A DNA stretch of 64,000 nt from the NCBI GenBank assembly GCA_039000515.1, contig JBCFYV010000012.1, positions 84,749,784 through 84,813,783 of the forward strand, in the 5' to 3' direction. Every line of letters starts with the position of its first letter. Position 1 is the first letter of the stretch. The notes beneath the pieces were generated by a model that was not told the DNA's origin, searched no databases, and saw only the letters and a list, made by a program, of their open reading frames with translations. The translations under genes were made by a program, and so were the position numbers. Source of the DNA: Timema cristinae. Lineage: Eukaryota > Arthropoda > Insecta > Phasmatodea > Timematidae. Below are positions 1-13,700 of this stretch, piece by piece.

Positions 1-489
1 CATTGTTGTATTTATTATAGTTTTAAAAGTTGATTGTTCTCAATAGTATCAAGTTAAACATAGCTACTCAGATGGCATGTATACCCGTACTATAAATATT
101 ACAAATTTATATGAAAGCTCTGATAGCTATTTGGCTGGATCTGATCTCTCATTTGAGGGAGGAGCTCTCAATTCAAGGTGAGACCCATTGGTGACTAAGG
201 TTGTTATTATAATATGGCCAATGCAAATATATGTTTTGTATTAGGTTTTCGATTACAAGTGTTATTGTATTAAACTAATCTATCTGAAAGGTTGTAGCTT
301 ATAAGCACACATGCATACCAACATATATGTTATCTCACTAAGTTAAAAAATAAATGTTAGTACATTCCCCCGGTTTAAGAGAATAGCTATCAACCTAAAA
401 GGTTTTCAATACATCAAATAACTTATTTCAGAGCCGATTCAGTGAACGGATGGTTTAATCCATTGCTCTCATAATATAGTGTTACGCTA

Positions 490-600
490 ATGACGAGGAG
501 ACTGGGGTTCAAATATCGATTGAGTGTTCTGAGGTTTGATTTTGATAAATGGTTTATCAATTCCAATACTCGAAAATGCGAGTACATTTCATAAAAATTA
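490..600 (+). mobile_element. SINE family 2, 5'-part fragment
   Basis: Degraded copy with GACGAGGAGACTGGGGTTC, the tRNA-like B-box neighbourhood also seen in the copies at 19712 and 42440. Confidence 0.5.
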
Positions 601-704
601 TATCTTACTCATTCATGATATATTAGTGTAAATATGAAGAAATCCCAAACATATATTAAGATGTTATGCAAAATAAACCCCTTTTCTTAAGTTGACCTTT
701 TATT

Positions 705-1053
705 TGTGCCCCGCGTCTCACCATCCATTCGGGCTATCCGCATATTTACACTAATGGTGCAGGAATAAGTAAAGTAAAATTTAGAGGAAACGTACTAGCA
801 CTTGCTTAGAGGATGACAGCCCTAGCCAGCCGGTAGCGGAAAATACATGGCTTTAATAAAAAAAAATCACCCAGACCATAGGCTAGAAACAGTAATTGAG
901 GTAAAGTTAAAATACTTAGAGAAAGATTAGAAAATACTTTATTCAAAAGCATCCTCAGTACATTTGACCTGTATTCGAACCCCAACCTCCCCGCCATCAT
1001 CAATACAGTCTATTGCGAGAGTTCCTAAGACAAATCTACCAACATTTTGGCCG
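705..1053 (-). mobile_element. SINE family 2, interrupted
   Basis: The minus orientation starts with the family tail (CCGCGTCTCACCATCC, CATTCGGGCTAT) and ends with the tRNA-like head (TATTCGAACCCCAACC). About 140 bases near 815-955 do not match other copies and look inserted. Confidence 0.6.
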
Positions 1054-1301
1054 ATATAGTTTTATTAAACAAAAAATAAGACCAATATTGCCAATAGGTT
1101 AGTTACAATCCAAAATAAACACTATTATAATTTAATTTGATGAATAAAACCAAGAAGAGCCGTACAAAATTCGTTTGATCTTCATTTCATCCTATTATAT
1201 ATAAAAAAAAGTAAAATGACTTTCTTTCAGAGTCGTTTTAAAATGGATCCCATTATAATCTCGTGAAGTGTGATTATTTTTTAATTAAATTTTATTTGGA
1301 G

Positions 1302-1408
1302 CGAGATAATCCTGAGACCAGGTCGTCCCCAAAGCTGGCTAGAGAGATAGCTTACCTGATGACAAGCAGCGTTGCGATGGTCAAGGCTATAAACAGTACT
1401 GCAGACAG
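1302..1408 (+). CDS. RNF139/145-like, exon 1 in window
   Basis: Acceptor TTTATTTGGAG, then an open phase-0 frame ([18 protein letters not shown] region), then donor CAG/GTACAT. It ends in phase 2, which matches the one-base start of the exon at 10410. It is GC-richer than its surroundings. There is no strong family motif; support is phase, borders and composition. Confidence 0.5.
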
Positions 1409-4400
1409 GTACATTGTTGGAGGGGAGCGGGCAGGGCCTGTGACACACAGAGACAATGCACTTAAGCTCAGACAACTACACGCTAATACAATAAAGTCTG
1501 GTTTAAGCTGGTTTATGCTTAGAATTAAATGAAGAGTTAAGACGTTGCTATGTGCGATGTTGATTTCAAACTCTCCAATTCATAACTGGAACTTAACATA
1601 AGTTTAGCCAACAATAATAATTGCAGATAGTAGACCCCTCTAGTTGAGAATACTTAAACTATAAAACTAAAGGAGTAATTTTAATGATAAGTTAATTTTT
1701 ACGTTGTAATTAAAACTAAACACGCCGAAGGTTGAGATTAGATTCAAATACTCACTGGGTGACTTGTTTTTATCACTATGCGGTTTTCAATCAACTTTCC
1801 ATGTAGTATTTGACATTAGAAAAACGGGTACACAATTTTAAAAAGTGTATAATTATAAGATATAAATAATGATACAATAATTTCAAATCATTGCAGTTCA
1901 CGAGCTATAAGTGGTCAAATTTCCTATTTTATGATATTTGCTTACCACTGTTAAGGCAAAGTAATTATTAATATATTGGGCTGAAGTTTAGTAAAAATAG
2001 AAACTCATAATTATAAGGTGTATGCAATGAAATATTTACAGTTTAATGTTGATATTATTATTAATATTATAAATATGTCCTTGTGTATACGACATATGAA
2101 TGTATAGTAGAAAATTTTAACCCCATACATTAATTACTTTATCTTAACAATGGTTATCAAATAGCATAAAATTGCAAGTTTGACCTCTTATAGCTCGTGA
2201 ACTGTAATAATTTGAAATCATTGAATCATTATTTATATCTTATAATTCACTTGGTAAAATTGTGCAGAAAGATTTTTACTGTTAAATTAATTTAAGCACG
2301 CATTCATTTACACTTTACTCCGTATACTTGTTTCTCTAGCTTAACTAGTATAGGCATTTAATTGCAAACCCTTATCTTAGATAGTATAACACTATAACTA
2401 TTCAGCTGTCCATACATGTAGCTTAGTGGTTAAAGTTGTTGGCAACACAAGTCTAGAGGGTGCCTGGTTTAACTCTAGTTAGTGTTGAAGAAACATTTAC
2501 TATTTGTATACATGTTTGACCTTCTTACCAATTAATGTATAATATATCTAGGTCCTAGGGCTGGTTGTAGAGTATTAGGCCTACTATTATAGGCTAGGTT
2601 CGATCGAGTGCTTATATAGTCTGTGTGTTAGAAAGTGCTTAATAAATCCTTCTATAGTTATAAAACAAATGTTCGTCGCGTCTTACATCCGGGCTACTCA
2701 CATTTTTTTAATGTGTAGAAATTATGGAGGTGGAATTTAGCTCTAAAAGCTACCAGAGAAATCCACGGTTTGATACTCGCACTTGGACAGGAAGGATCAT
2801 TAATAATAACTTTACACAGACTATGGATATTATGTTTGTATATTTACCTGATTCTATATTGAAGAAGTTAAGCTCAAATTTTTGCAAATGAAACTGGGGT
2901 CTTCCTATGCGTTTTTAAGTGATGGTTTTGGCGTATTGGTTTGTATGCTACAGACAGGTGAAGCCGTGTGCACATTTGGTGATCACATACGTGTTAAGGC
3001 TTGTGCAGAATTGATGTTCACAGACACACACACACATTAGGGGCACAGTCAACGCACGCAAAAGTTTGAATATTATTGCACAGCCAGAGATCACAGGTAC
3101 ATTGAGGGCGATTTCACAGTCGACGCCAGCAGATAGGTTAGAATATTATTGCACAGCCCGAAATCGGAGGCACTATAGGAGCGAATGCACTTATTAGTGA
3201 TCGCAGATGAGTTTAATAATCTCGCACAGCCAGGTATCATAAGTGCGTTAAGGTCAAATGTACAGCCAGTGCTCACAGAGGGACTAAATAACCTTGTACA
3301 GCCAGAGATCATAAGCACGTTATGGTCGAGTGTACAGTCTGTGTTCACAGATGGGCTAAATAACCTTGTACAGCCAGAGATCACAAGCACGTTATGGTCG
3401 AGTGTACAGTCTGTGTTCACAGATGGGCTAAATAACCTTGTACAGCCAGAGATCACAAGCACGTTATGGTCGAGTGCACAGTTGGTGCTTGCAGATGGGC
3501 TAAATAACCTTGCACAACCAGAGATCACAAGCACGTTATGGTCGAGTGCACAGTCGGTGCTTGTAGATGGGATAAATAATCTTGCAGAGTCAGAGATCAC
3601 AAGTATGATAGGATCGAGTGCACAGTCGGTACTTGCAGATGGGCTAAATAATCTGGCACAGCCATAGAACTCAATTATGTTACAGTTGGGTGCACGCTCG
3701 GTGCTTACAGATGGGCTAAATAATCTTGCACAGCCAGATATCACAAGTATATTAGGGTCGATTGCACAGCCGGTGCTTGTAGATGGACTAAATAATCTTG
3801 CACAGCCAGAGATCACAAGCACGTTAAGGCAAGTGCATAATTATTGGTGGTCGCAGTGAGGTTATGGCTCTCGCACGATGGCTCGTGCCAGCCCCGCTGC
3901 GGCCGCCTCAGAAGAACAGATAAATAACACTGACACATGGCCAGCAAGATAAGGCCTCACCCGGCAACACACTAGACCAGAGGAGACGAAGCGTGCACCC
4001 CGATGTCTTGACCCTGCTAGCACCAAGGACGGCTGATAGCAACTTCCCACACCGAAGGGTTAATCTTGTTTACACCAACAGTCTGGCTATAAATATCTAC
4101 ATTCCTCACTCGGCCATACTGGAGGAACCAAAGTCCTCTCACAGTACATTTTACTAAACATTTAGTTATTCTGATAGGCATCCCACAGTGATGTGTTTAG
4201 TAGGGGTGTGTAAGGCTTCAAATATTCGAAGTTCAATCAATATACCTTTGCTTCCATGTCGATAGCCACTATTTTCTTCAATTTTTTTAAAACATCCTGA
4301 AGCAATCTAAAATTTTCGAAAAATGTCAAAATTAGGTACAAAGAAATAAATGTGGAATGATAAATAGAAGATATTTTAAAATATAGCCCTGAATTGTTTT

Positions 4401-7400
4401 AAAACATTTTTTTGCGCTATGGTTGGTTCACCGTGTTCTATACTCCATTCACGGAAGGAATTACTCTCTGAAAGGTCTTTTTTCCTACCAATATCCTACT
4501 ATATAATAGATTTATGGTAGGGAAAAAGGCCTTTCAGAAGTCAATTCCTACCGTGAACAGACATTACATGCGATGCTTTGTATTACCATTTGTATCAACC
4601 GACTGTCAACTGTCTGCCATTTTGTACAGAATGTAGTGTTCCATTTTATCCTTTGTATCTAACGATTGTCAACTGTCTGCCATGTTGTCCAGATATTAGT
4701 GTCCCATATTACCCTTTTATCAACTGACTGTCAACTGTCTGCCATTTTGTCCAGAGTGTAGTGTCCCATATTAACATTTGTACTAAAACCAGGGCCCTAT
4801 AGATCTGCAACTACTCCCCCTGACCTCTAAGATACTGTGATGGTTTAACCAGGGCCCCATATATCTGCAGTCACTCCCCCTTACCACTCAGTTACTCTGA
4901 TGGAACACAATGTTCCTTTCTTGCCTACGTGTTGATCCTCTAAATACGCAGATGAATAAATCCTCACGTGCTCATTTCAACGAACCCCCACCATTCCCTC
5001 CTCCTTTTCTTAGCCAACAGGAAGACATAAAGCAAGCGACCGCATCGTAAAACCACCGCCCCCACCTACAGGACTCGCATTGCCCCGTTCATAAGGGGGG
5101 AAGTGTGGACATATTTGCTGAGTTGGCACGGTGGCTGTCTGCCAAGGGGTCCTCCTATTGACGTCACTACCGGTGTTGGTCAGGGAGGGGGACAGGAATC
5201 ACCGGGAGCACAGTCCTCCTGAAGCCAGATGGACCACCTGACGCCCGTCCCCCTACCGACACTGTGTTGACTGGCGTCGTAGGACAACTGCCAACATCGT
5301 CGTATTTCCGACGGAGAGGAAATCAAATGCAACCCAGACTCGGGATAGGACGCAAGCCATCTTCCTCTGTGCAGTATTTAAATAAAAAAGTGAATTTGGT
5401 TTTGTAGCTAATATTTATTGAATTTTAATTATTGTGTTTTAGTAATTGACTTAATTGTGGTCGGTCAATGAAATGTGAGTAATGGCCTATTTTATTTGTG
5501 TTACAAGGTTTTAGTTACGTAATCGGTCTTGTTTACAATCTAGCTACAAACTTTGTCCGAGTGTTGCAGTTAGTCATGTACTTCACTGCAGGGGATGCTT
5601 TTCAGAACGTTATAATTTCGTCTTTAAAACGCTTGATAGTCTACAGTAGGATTTTGGCAGAAATAACCTTTTATAAATTACACATTTTTTAAAAAACAAT
5701 TTTTTAATTTTACTACATTATGATTATTATTTTATATGTATCGATATTATCTATCAAAATGACAGCTGCAGTTCGCATAACTTGACGAATAAATACTTTA
5801 AGTAGATATACTAACGTTTATAGCTCTCAGATAAGGTTCTTCCTATGAAAATTGGTCTGTTGATAAGTTGATTTTGTAGCCCTAAGATATTTTAAACTAT
5901 AACTGGGCTTACTTGCTATTCTATTTATTTTTTATAAGTATAAACTGAGTAACTATAGTTTTTCAAGACCTACAAATTGTCTATTTCTGTCCCTTTGTAT
6001 TTTCGTAAAGTCAATGACTGCCTAGAGCATCATCGAATGTTTTGGTAGCCAAAACAAACCCATCCTAGCTCATATCCAACGTGGCATAAATATACATTTA
6101 AATTAAGTTTAACAGATGGGAAACTGTTCACTGGAATATCATTAAATTAACAAACACATTCGTTGAAGAACACAAGAACCAGCCATGTCCATTTAGAACA
6201 AAGTTCAATGCGCACGTAAAACCTAGGTGTTCAAACTTTTCATAACTGTGCAAAGTTATTTTATCTATTCTTGGCTAACGTACCAACATCATAACATCCT
6301 TTCTACTAATTTTTCATTCTTGAAATACAACCAATGAACACGGTCATCAGAGAAATTCAATTTTTGTCAATCTTAAATATACTTCTTTTACAAGTCAAAT
6401 TTCAATAAAATGGTCAAGTTTATCTTTTTCTATTGTTATAACTTAATCTAAGTTCCACAACAATATTTTTTTCTAATCAAAAGTAAAAAAAAATCGTTTT
6501 GTAATTAATTTAATAAGAGATGAAAGACGTTCAATATATTAAACCTGACCATGAAAAATTCCCGTCGACGATTTAATAAATTGATTTATTGAGACGTTCA
6601 TACAGCAAGCTATGATTTTAAAAACGGACAGTTTTTATTTCATCATCTCTTACCTTCCAGCCCGCAGTGGTGTGCACACGAACTAAACGTCATGTTCGTC
6701 TATTCTGGTTTGTCAGTGATAGGAAGGTTGGGGTTCAAATCCCAGTTAGGTGTTCTGAGGTTTTTTTTTCACGCTATCTCCAAGCAAGTGCAAACGTTAT
6801 GGATATTTTTTTTATCGTTTTCTCTGTAAATATCTAGGAATATTGTTCGTTCATAGAGAAATTATAGTTCAGAAGTCATGAGAGATAATATTAAGATGAC
6901 GTTACTATTTTCTAATAAATTCTTGCAACTCGTCTTGGCTTGCAGCTGCACTTGCTGACTTCTGGCGCATATAACAAGGGAATGGTTGAAAATTAGCCGG
7001 AACGCTTAGGATCCAAAGTCAAGATTCTTCCGTTGCCATGCGTGCCTAATAAACAAACGGTGATAACAAAGTATTTTTTATTTTATCATGTGGGATTCTA
7101 TCCTGATCTTCCTGTCATCATCAATCTAGTCTAACACGAGCGTGATGCCTTAGACCATTTGGCCATTGAAGCTGGTCCAAATCTAACTACCGCGGGTAAT
7201 TTAGCTGTTGCGATCTGACGTTACTGCGTCAGTGTCACTTAACAACTTAAGTTTAAACAGTCTAAAATAAGGTAGTTAAACTGGGGTGATCTGCTCCGAC
7301 ACACAAACATTTCCCTCCTTCATCTTTCTAACAGCGATAAAACAATTTGACGAGTCTTTCACAATAAGATAATACACGAGTCGTATCCAGGTGAAAGATG

Positions 7401-7719
7401 GCACAAATCCAATTCCTTGCTGATCCCACCCAGTCACAGGGTCTTTGGTAAAACACAAAGTAATTTCAGACATTTTGGGATGTTTGTGCAACTATAAAGT
7501 TCAATATTTTATTTTCAATTGCTAAACGGCTAGCCCTACCCTAATAACGTCCATACATTCACCAACTAAAGTAAATTATATATATAATTTACTTATATAT
7601 AATAGGATTATTGTAGGAAAAACTTTATTAAGAGTTACAAAAGTTACTAAAAGCTGTTTAATACATTCATTGGTCAATTCATGAATATGTAACTTTAACG
7701 TTTGAGATATATATCAAAC

Positions 7720-7783
<64 letters not shown>

Positions 7784-10700
7784 ATGCGACATCACTCATA
7801 GCCTAGTCTGGGGAAAGATCAGCCAGTACTAATGAACCTTTGCCCTGGGGACGCCCGAATGTACGAATCGTATATCCTTTCCTGGAGGCTCATTCCATGT
7901 CTCGATGAAATGAGATGATAGAGATAGTGTGTATGAGGGTATGGAACCAGTTGAAACTCTTAAACCTAACTTAAGCCTGACTAAACAAACTCTGGAAACC
8001 GTTGGGATAATTCTCCTTTCGGGAAAATTGCCCATTATACTAGCCGGGATTCGAACCAGGAACCTCCAGGTTCATAGCCAAGTGCAATGACTATTCTATA
8101 CCATGGGGGTGGTTATTTGATAGCTATGATCAATACTTTTAAAATCATATTTATAATATAGTAAAATCATGTTATCAATGCTAACAGCCAAAATAATGTT
8201 TGTATTTTGTAAACTGTTCTCCCTATGCAAATTGGACTATATATTTCGTCGTTGTTATTGAAAATTTGTAAACAATGCTAGCAATGATAGAGTAGAATCA
8301 TCAATCTCTTGACCAACATGTGTACTAAATGTCAAACTAAAACTGGTTTGCAGGTAGCGTGAAGGCTGGGCTTGGAATCCCAGCCAGGTGTACTCAGGGT
8401 GTTTTCCTCTAAATTGTTTTCCACTATCCCTTCACACAAATGCAGGTTCATTCACTCTAAATTTTACCTTCTCCATCCCTAGCGTAATTAAAATGCATAG
8501 AGTCCGGACGAAAATTAAGGCGGTGAGGGAGAAAATAGCTTTTGTACATTTTATCTTAGCTTGATTAAGACGAAACATCAATATTTATCTCTTCACAGCT
8601 GGCAACAGTGGTTGTTTACTTGTTTCGCAGAATAGGAATCACATATCGAGTTGTATTTGTTGATAGCACTTAAATTATGTGCTCTTGTAGGAAATGTCCT
8701 GACCCGTCTGGGAGTATTAGAGGTGTCCCGACATATCTAGGAGTGTTAGAAATGTCCCGACCTACTATGACTGTTAGAGGTGTCCCGACATATCTAGGAG
8801 TGTTAGAAATGTCCCGACCTACCTATGACTGTTAGAAATGTCCCGACCTACCTACGACTGTTAGAGTTGTCCCGACATATATAAGAGTGTCGGAAATTTT
8901 TCAACTCTTCTACGGGTATCAGAAATGGCCATACCTATCTAGGGGCTTTGAAAATGTTCTGATCTATATAGATGTGTCGGTAATGTTAAGAAGTATCAAG
9001 GAATATCGGGAACTAAAAAGGATCTGTGTACAAACATTGTACGCCCAATTTAGCTCACTCACATTGGCCGGTTGAGGTGAGGATGCTCCCAGTAAATAAT
9101 TGTATCACATGTTGTTTGTTTGTTTCTAAAGAGGGGGAATCTTGGCTCGTGTTTGGCTAGATGGACCGCAGATAATCTAGGTTACCGCTGTAGGTTGGGG
9201 GAAACAACGGGCTATGTTCATAAAAACAACTGAACACAGATGTTTGAATGAACGGTCGAGCGTCGAGCGATTTGTTTGGGTAACTCCTTAAAATCTGTTT
9301 GGTTCTCTTTATGAACTAAAGGGCTTGCTCAGTAATTCCAAATGTGTCTTGTGATGTAGCAGAATAGTAGAGAATTTCCAACAATATGAATTGAATGCTT
9401 TCCCCTAAAATAGTTATTTTGATATGAGTAATTGAAAGTGTGATGAATGTGCTCTTTTAGTAATGTTTAGAGCGGTTTCCATGGTCCTAAGAGGTAATGG
9501 AGGAATAGAGGGGTGATTCTTTGTGCATGGATAATAGCCTGGGTAGTTCAGTGGTTCAAAAGTCAATGTCCATGCTCACGATACCTTTAAATATAGTAGA
9601 TGGGTTTTTTCTGAGCCTATAATGAGTCACATATATACTTGTTATTCACTAATCATAAACATTTATTATTAAGAAACATTTACCTAAATATCATCAGGAA
9701 ATTATTTATTGTTTTTAGAAAGAAACTTGATAAGCTCTATGTTCCACTTTGTATACCATTCCTACTCCCAATCCACAATCCCCTGACCGTCCTGAATGTG
9801 ATATTCATCTTATCAGAATTTTCACATATAGAGACAATGCTCTGCACTGAAAACACAGAAGCTTCTCAAGATATGCATCTTATTGGATTATAATATTAAA
9901 ATTGGAATGAAGGATAAAATTACCGACCGATATGATTCACAACCAATTATTTAGTTTAATATGTCGACGTCAAGGTCAGCAATCATAGAATACAAATACA
10001 TTGTCATAATAGTCAATAAATAGTTCCCCTTTAAATGTCCACTATCATGGCCATAGAGGTTAACGATCATAGAGGCGGTGAGTATAAACATATTATCCCG
10101 ATTTTCTTGGCATAATACTGCTTCAAATATGATAGATCATTTACCTTTAAATTTTCACTATCATGGCAATAGAGGTTAGCGATCATAGAGGCGGTGAAGA
10201 GAAACACAGTGTCACGATTTACTTGAAATAATATTGCTTCAAATATGGTAGCGCAGTACCCACTCAATTCTCACTATCGTAATTGTAGACGTTATTGATC
10301 ATAGAGGCTGTGAAGGGAAACACAGTGTTACGACTTACTTGGCATAAATTTGATTCAAATATGACCACTCAATGTCTACTAAATCCTCGCAACATCTCGT
10401 TGATTTCAGAGTTCTGGTCAGGATGGGAATGATCAGCAGAGTCCGTGCGAGACTACAGAGTCTGCATACCCTCACCAAACTTGACCCTAGGGATCAGGAC
10501 GAGAAAACCGCCAAGACAGGTTAGTCAACCTCTACTTAATTTTACTTCCTTATTTCTTGTACCAAACTTTATTGTCTAATGTATTCGTCGTGTTACTTGT
10601 CAGGTAGTGCTACAATTATTACATCTAAAGGAAATATAGTAATGTGTGCGGAAAAACGTAAAATGACGTCTTAGTGTGGAACACTTAATAAATATACAAA

Positions 10701-13700
10701 AAATTATGTTTTCACAATTGAGGGGTTAAATGAGTCTTTTTATTCAAACTTTGCCCTTTTTACGCCTACGTGACAAAGCTCATCCGGTATTTGAATCAGG
10801 GGTTTTCAGAGTTGAATAGGACAACGCTCCAAGAAGTGACGTGGGAATGGTTGGATGATGCCTCAGAGAGGAAGGTGGTGGCTGACTACGTGGTCCTACC
10901 TGACGGTCACGTGAGTGGCGTCACGTCACAACACACTATTAATACGCCCCACTATGACCCCGGTCCACCCCGCTTCAACCATGAACATGCCAAGCAGCGG
11001 ACGCTATCCAGATCACTAGAATAAACACATCCGTTCCGTAAAAACATCGACTATGGCCCTCCAGGGGATTGTTGGCTAACCGAGGGTCTCCATAGTATTA
11101 CTGTTGTATTAATTGACTGACAGAGAACTTACAGGGGAGTACTGTTTGAACACTTACTGAGTGCATACAGGGGATTACTGTTTGAATACCGACTGATTCA
11201 GGACCTACAGGGGATTACTGTTTGGATATTGATTGAATGAGGACTTACAGGGGATTACTGTTTGGATATTGATTGAATGAGGACTTACAGGGGATTACTG
11301 TTTGGATACCGACTGACTGATGACCTACAGGGGATTACTGTTGGACTGAGGACTTACAGGGGACTACTGTTTGAATACTGACTGACTGAGGACTTACAGG
11401 GGATTACTGTTTGAATACTGATTGATTGAGGACCTACAGGGGATTACTGTTTGAATACTGATTGACTGAGGACCTACAGGGGATTACTGTTGGACTGAGG
11501 ACTTACAGGGGACTACGGTTTGAATACTGACTGACTGAGGACTTACACGGGATTACTGTTTGAATACTGATTGACTGAGGACCTACAGGGGATTACTGTT
11601 TGAATACTGATTGACTGAGGACCTACAGGGGATTACTGTTTGAATACTGATTGACTGAGGACCTACAGGGGATTACTGTTTGAATACTGATTGACTGAGG
11701 ACCTACAGGGGATCACTGTTTGAATACTGGTTGACTGAGGACCTACAAGGGACTACTGTTGGAATACTGACTGACTGAGGGTCTTTGGGAGGCTACTGTT
11801 GGAATACTGGTTGACTGAGGACCTACAGGGGACTACTGTTGGAATACTGGTTGACTGAGGACCTACAGGGGACTACTTTTGGAATACTGACTGACTGAGG
11901 GTCCTTGGGAGGCTACTGTTTGAATACTGGTTGACTGAAATCTTTAAGGGGGCTGATAATACTATAGTGCTAGTTTGGATCTCTGGCCACCACAGAAAGC
12001 TAAGTGGTGTGAGAATAAGTTTTCCAGCTTGTTTATTTATTGTTCATATGCTCTTACAATTTCCAAGGAATGCGCACAGAGGACTACAAAGCAAGCCCTT
12101 TGCTCTCTGGGAGAAAATTATATTGGTAAACAAAATCACGTGACATCTCCGTGCTAGCTACCGAGAATAAATAGAGCCAGTCCAAAGGGTCAAGGAAACT
12201 AGGATTATTAACTCAATAATAATATAATAATAGTTCTGACAAACTCCCACTGCTCATTAGGAATATCTTCAAACTTTTACTTGGCTCTTAAAGTATAGTT
12301 CAAATGTTATAGAAAGGACAGCAAAAACAGTTACTAGATTTACTTACACGTATTCATACGTCAAGTCATGTGATATGTAGATGTCACTTTTGATACCCAT
12401 GAAATAACAACATTAAAATAATAAAATTTTGTCCGCAAAATTGTTTGTTTTTCCTAAATGACCTTACCTATGAAAATTGGACTGTACCTTCACTTGATAA
12501 ACTATGTTAATGGTAATAATATTCATATCTTAAGACTGCGTGGACAAGGAGGTGGAAGATACGTCTAGAGGATCTTAGTTCCACCCCAGGGGTAGGTGCC
12601 GGAACTAGGGAGGCTTGGGTTCACTTCCCCCCTGGTTGATTGCTGGGGGAGGGAAGTGCAGGAGAAAAAGAGTTTTAGGAAAATGTGTGCAACGATTAAA
12701 TCATAATTTTCACGATTAGTAATATTGGAAAAGTTTGAATAGTCTCATCCTTTATTTGTATGTCTTAATATTTTGTATTAGGTCCATTAAAATAAGGGTA
12801 ATCTGTTTACAAGAAAACTTTTAATTCAAACAAGTTCCGATATTTTGATCAATCAAATTATAACTCTACATTATTGAAACAATCAATTAAAATAGTAATA
12901 AAGATATATCTGAAGTAGTTATGAATATACAATTTTTTTAATGAAATTTGAATCTTATTGGTTAGTAAATATCAATTTTCTAAGGCTGGGACCGAGGGAT
13001 ATTTTTGCTCTGTTTTTACTTTTCTTCAACCTTTTTTAAACTTTCTTATATACAGAGATGAATACATGATCTTATATACACACATACACCACATAATATA
13101 CACACAGAGCCTAACAAATAGTGGCTCAGTGGTAGGGGTTCTAAGTTATATCCACGTACATTTTTTACGCAACTTACCTTAAAATGGAAATAATGTCAAT
13201 TTGCTCCCCACCCCGGACAAAACATTCTGGCACCCCTGATTTCGGGACAAATCTAGAGGATCTTAGTTTCATCCCGGGGCAAGTCACCTTGTTTCTAACC
13301 AGTAACCAGTGGATTAGAATTTATTTGTCCAAAGGGGGGAGAGTAAATTAACAAAAAAGGGTTTGTTGAGTGACTTAGACCCTCAAATTAAAGGGGTGTT
13401 CAGAAACATTCCCTCGGTAAATGTTTTAAAATTGGAAGCTCCTAGAAGACACAGTATTAAAATTACTCTTAAAATTAGACTACTCTAAAAGCTATTAAGA
13501 GAGGTCCTCCCCTAAAACATTTTGAAATTTGGATGCCCATAGAAGATATTTAGAGTGGTTTCCCCCCTAAGCCTTTTTTAAAAACTATATGACTCTAGAA
13601 GCTAATTGGAGTAATCCTCCTCCAGCAATTTTGATAATTAGATGTCTTTTGAAGCTATTTTAAATGGTCATCATCTGGAATATTTTATAAAATTAGATGT

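Larger units (their letters stand above)
179..1301. other. Intron or 5' flank with SINE fragments
   Basis: AT-rich. Holds a plus SINE-2 head fragment near 490-600 (GGGGTTCAAAT B-box-like) and a minus SINE-2 split by an insertion (705-1053). No further exon could be supported. Confidence 0.5.

Noticed and set aside
1..177. Exon ending at a GTGAGA donor (178)
   Set aside because: One frame is open from about 47 and leaves phase 2, but the next exon needs phase 0 and no family similarity was seen.
1281..1475. Minus-strand frame opposite exon 1
   Set aside because: The plus strand has phase-compatible splice borders; the minus frame does not.
3091..3822. Long minus-strand repeat protein
   Set aside because: It exists only because a 72-bp unit repeats in phase; the other strand is equally open.
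7276..7491. Small minus-strand protein of 71 codons
   Set aside because: No splice sites, no recognised domain, chance length in this composition.
11100..11935. CRISPR-like array
   Set aside because: Units are contiguous without spacers, in a eukaryotic intron.
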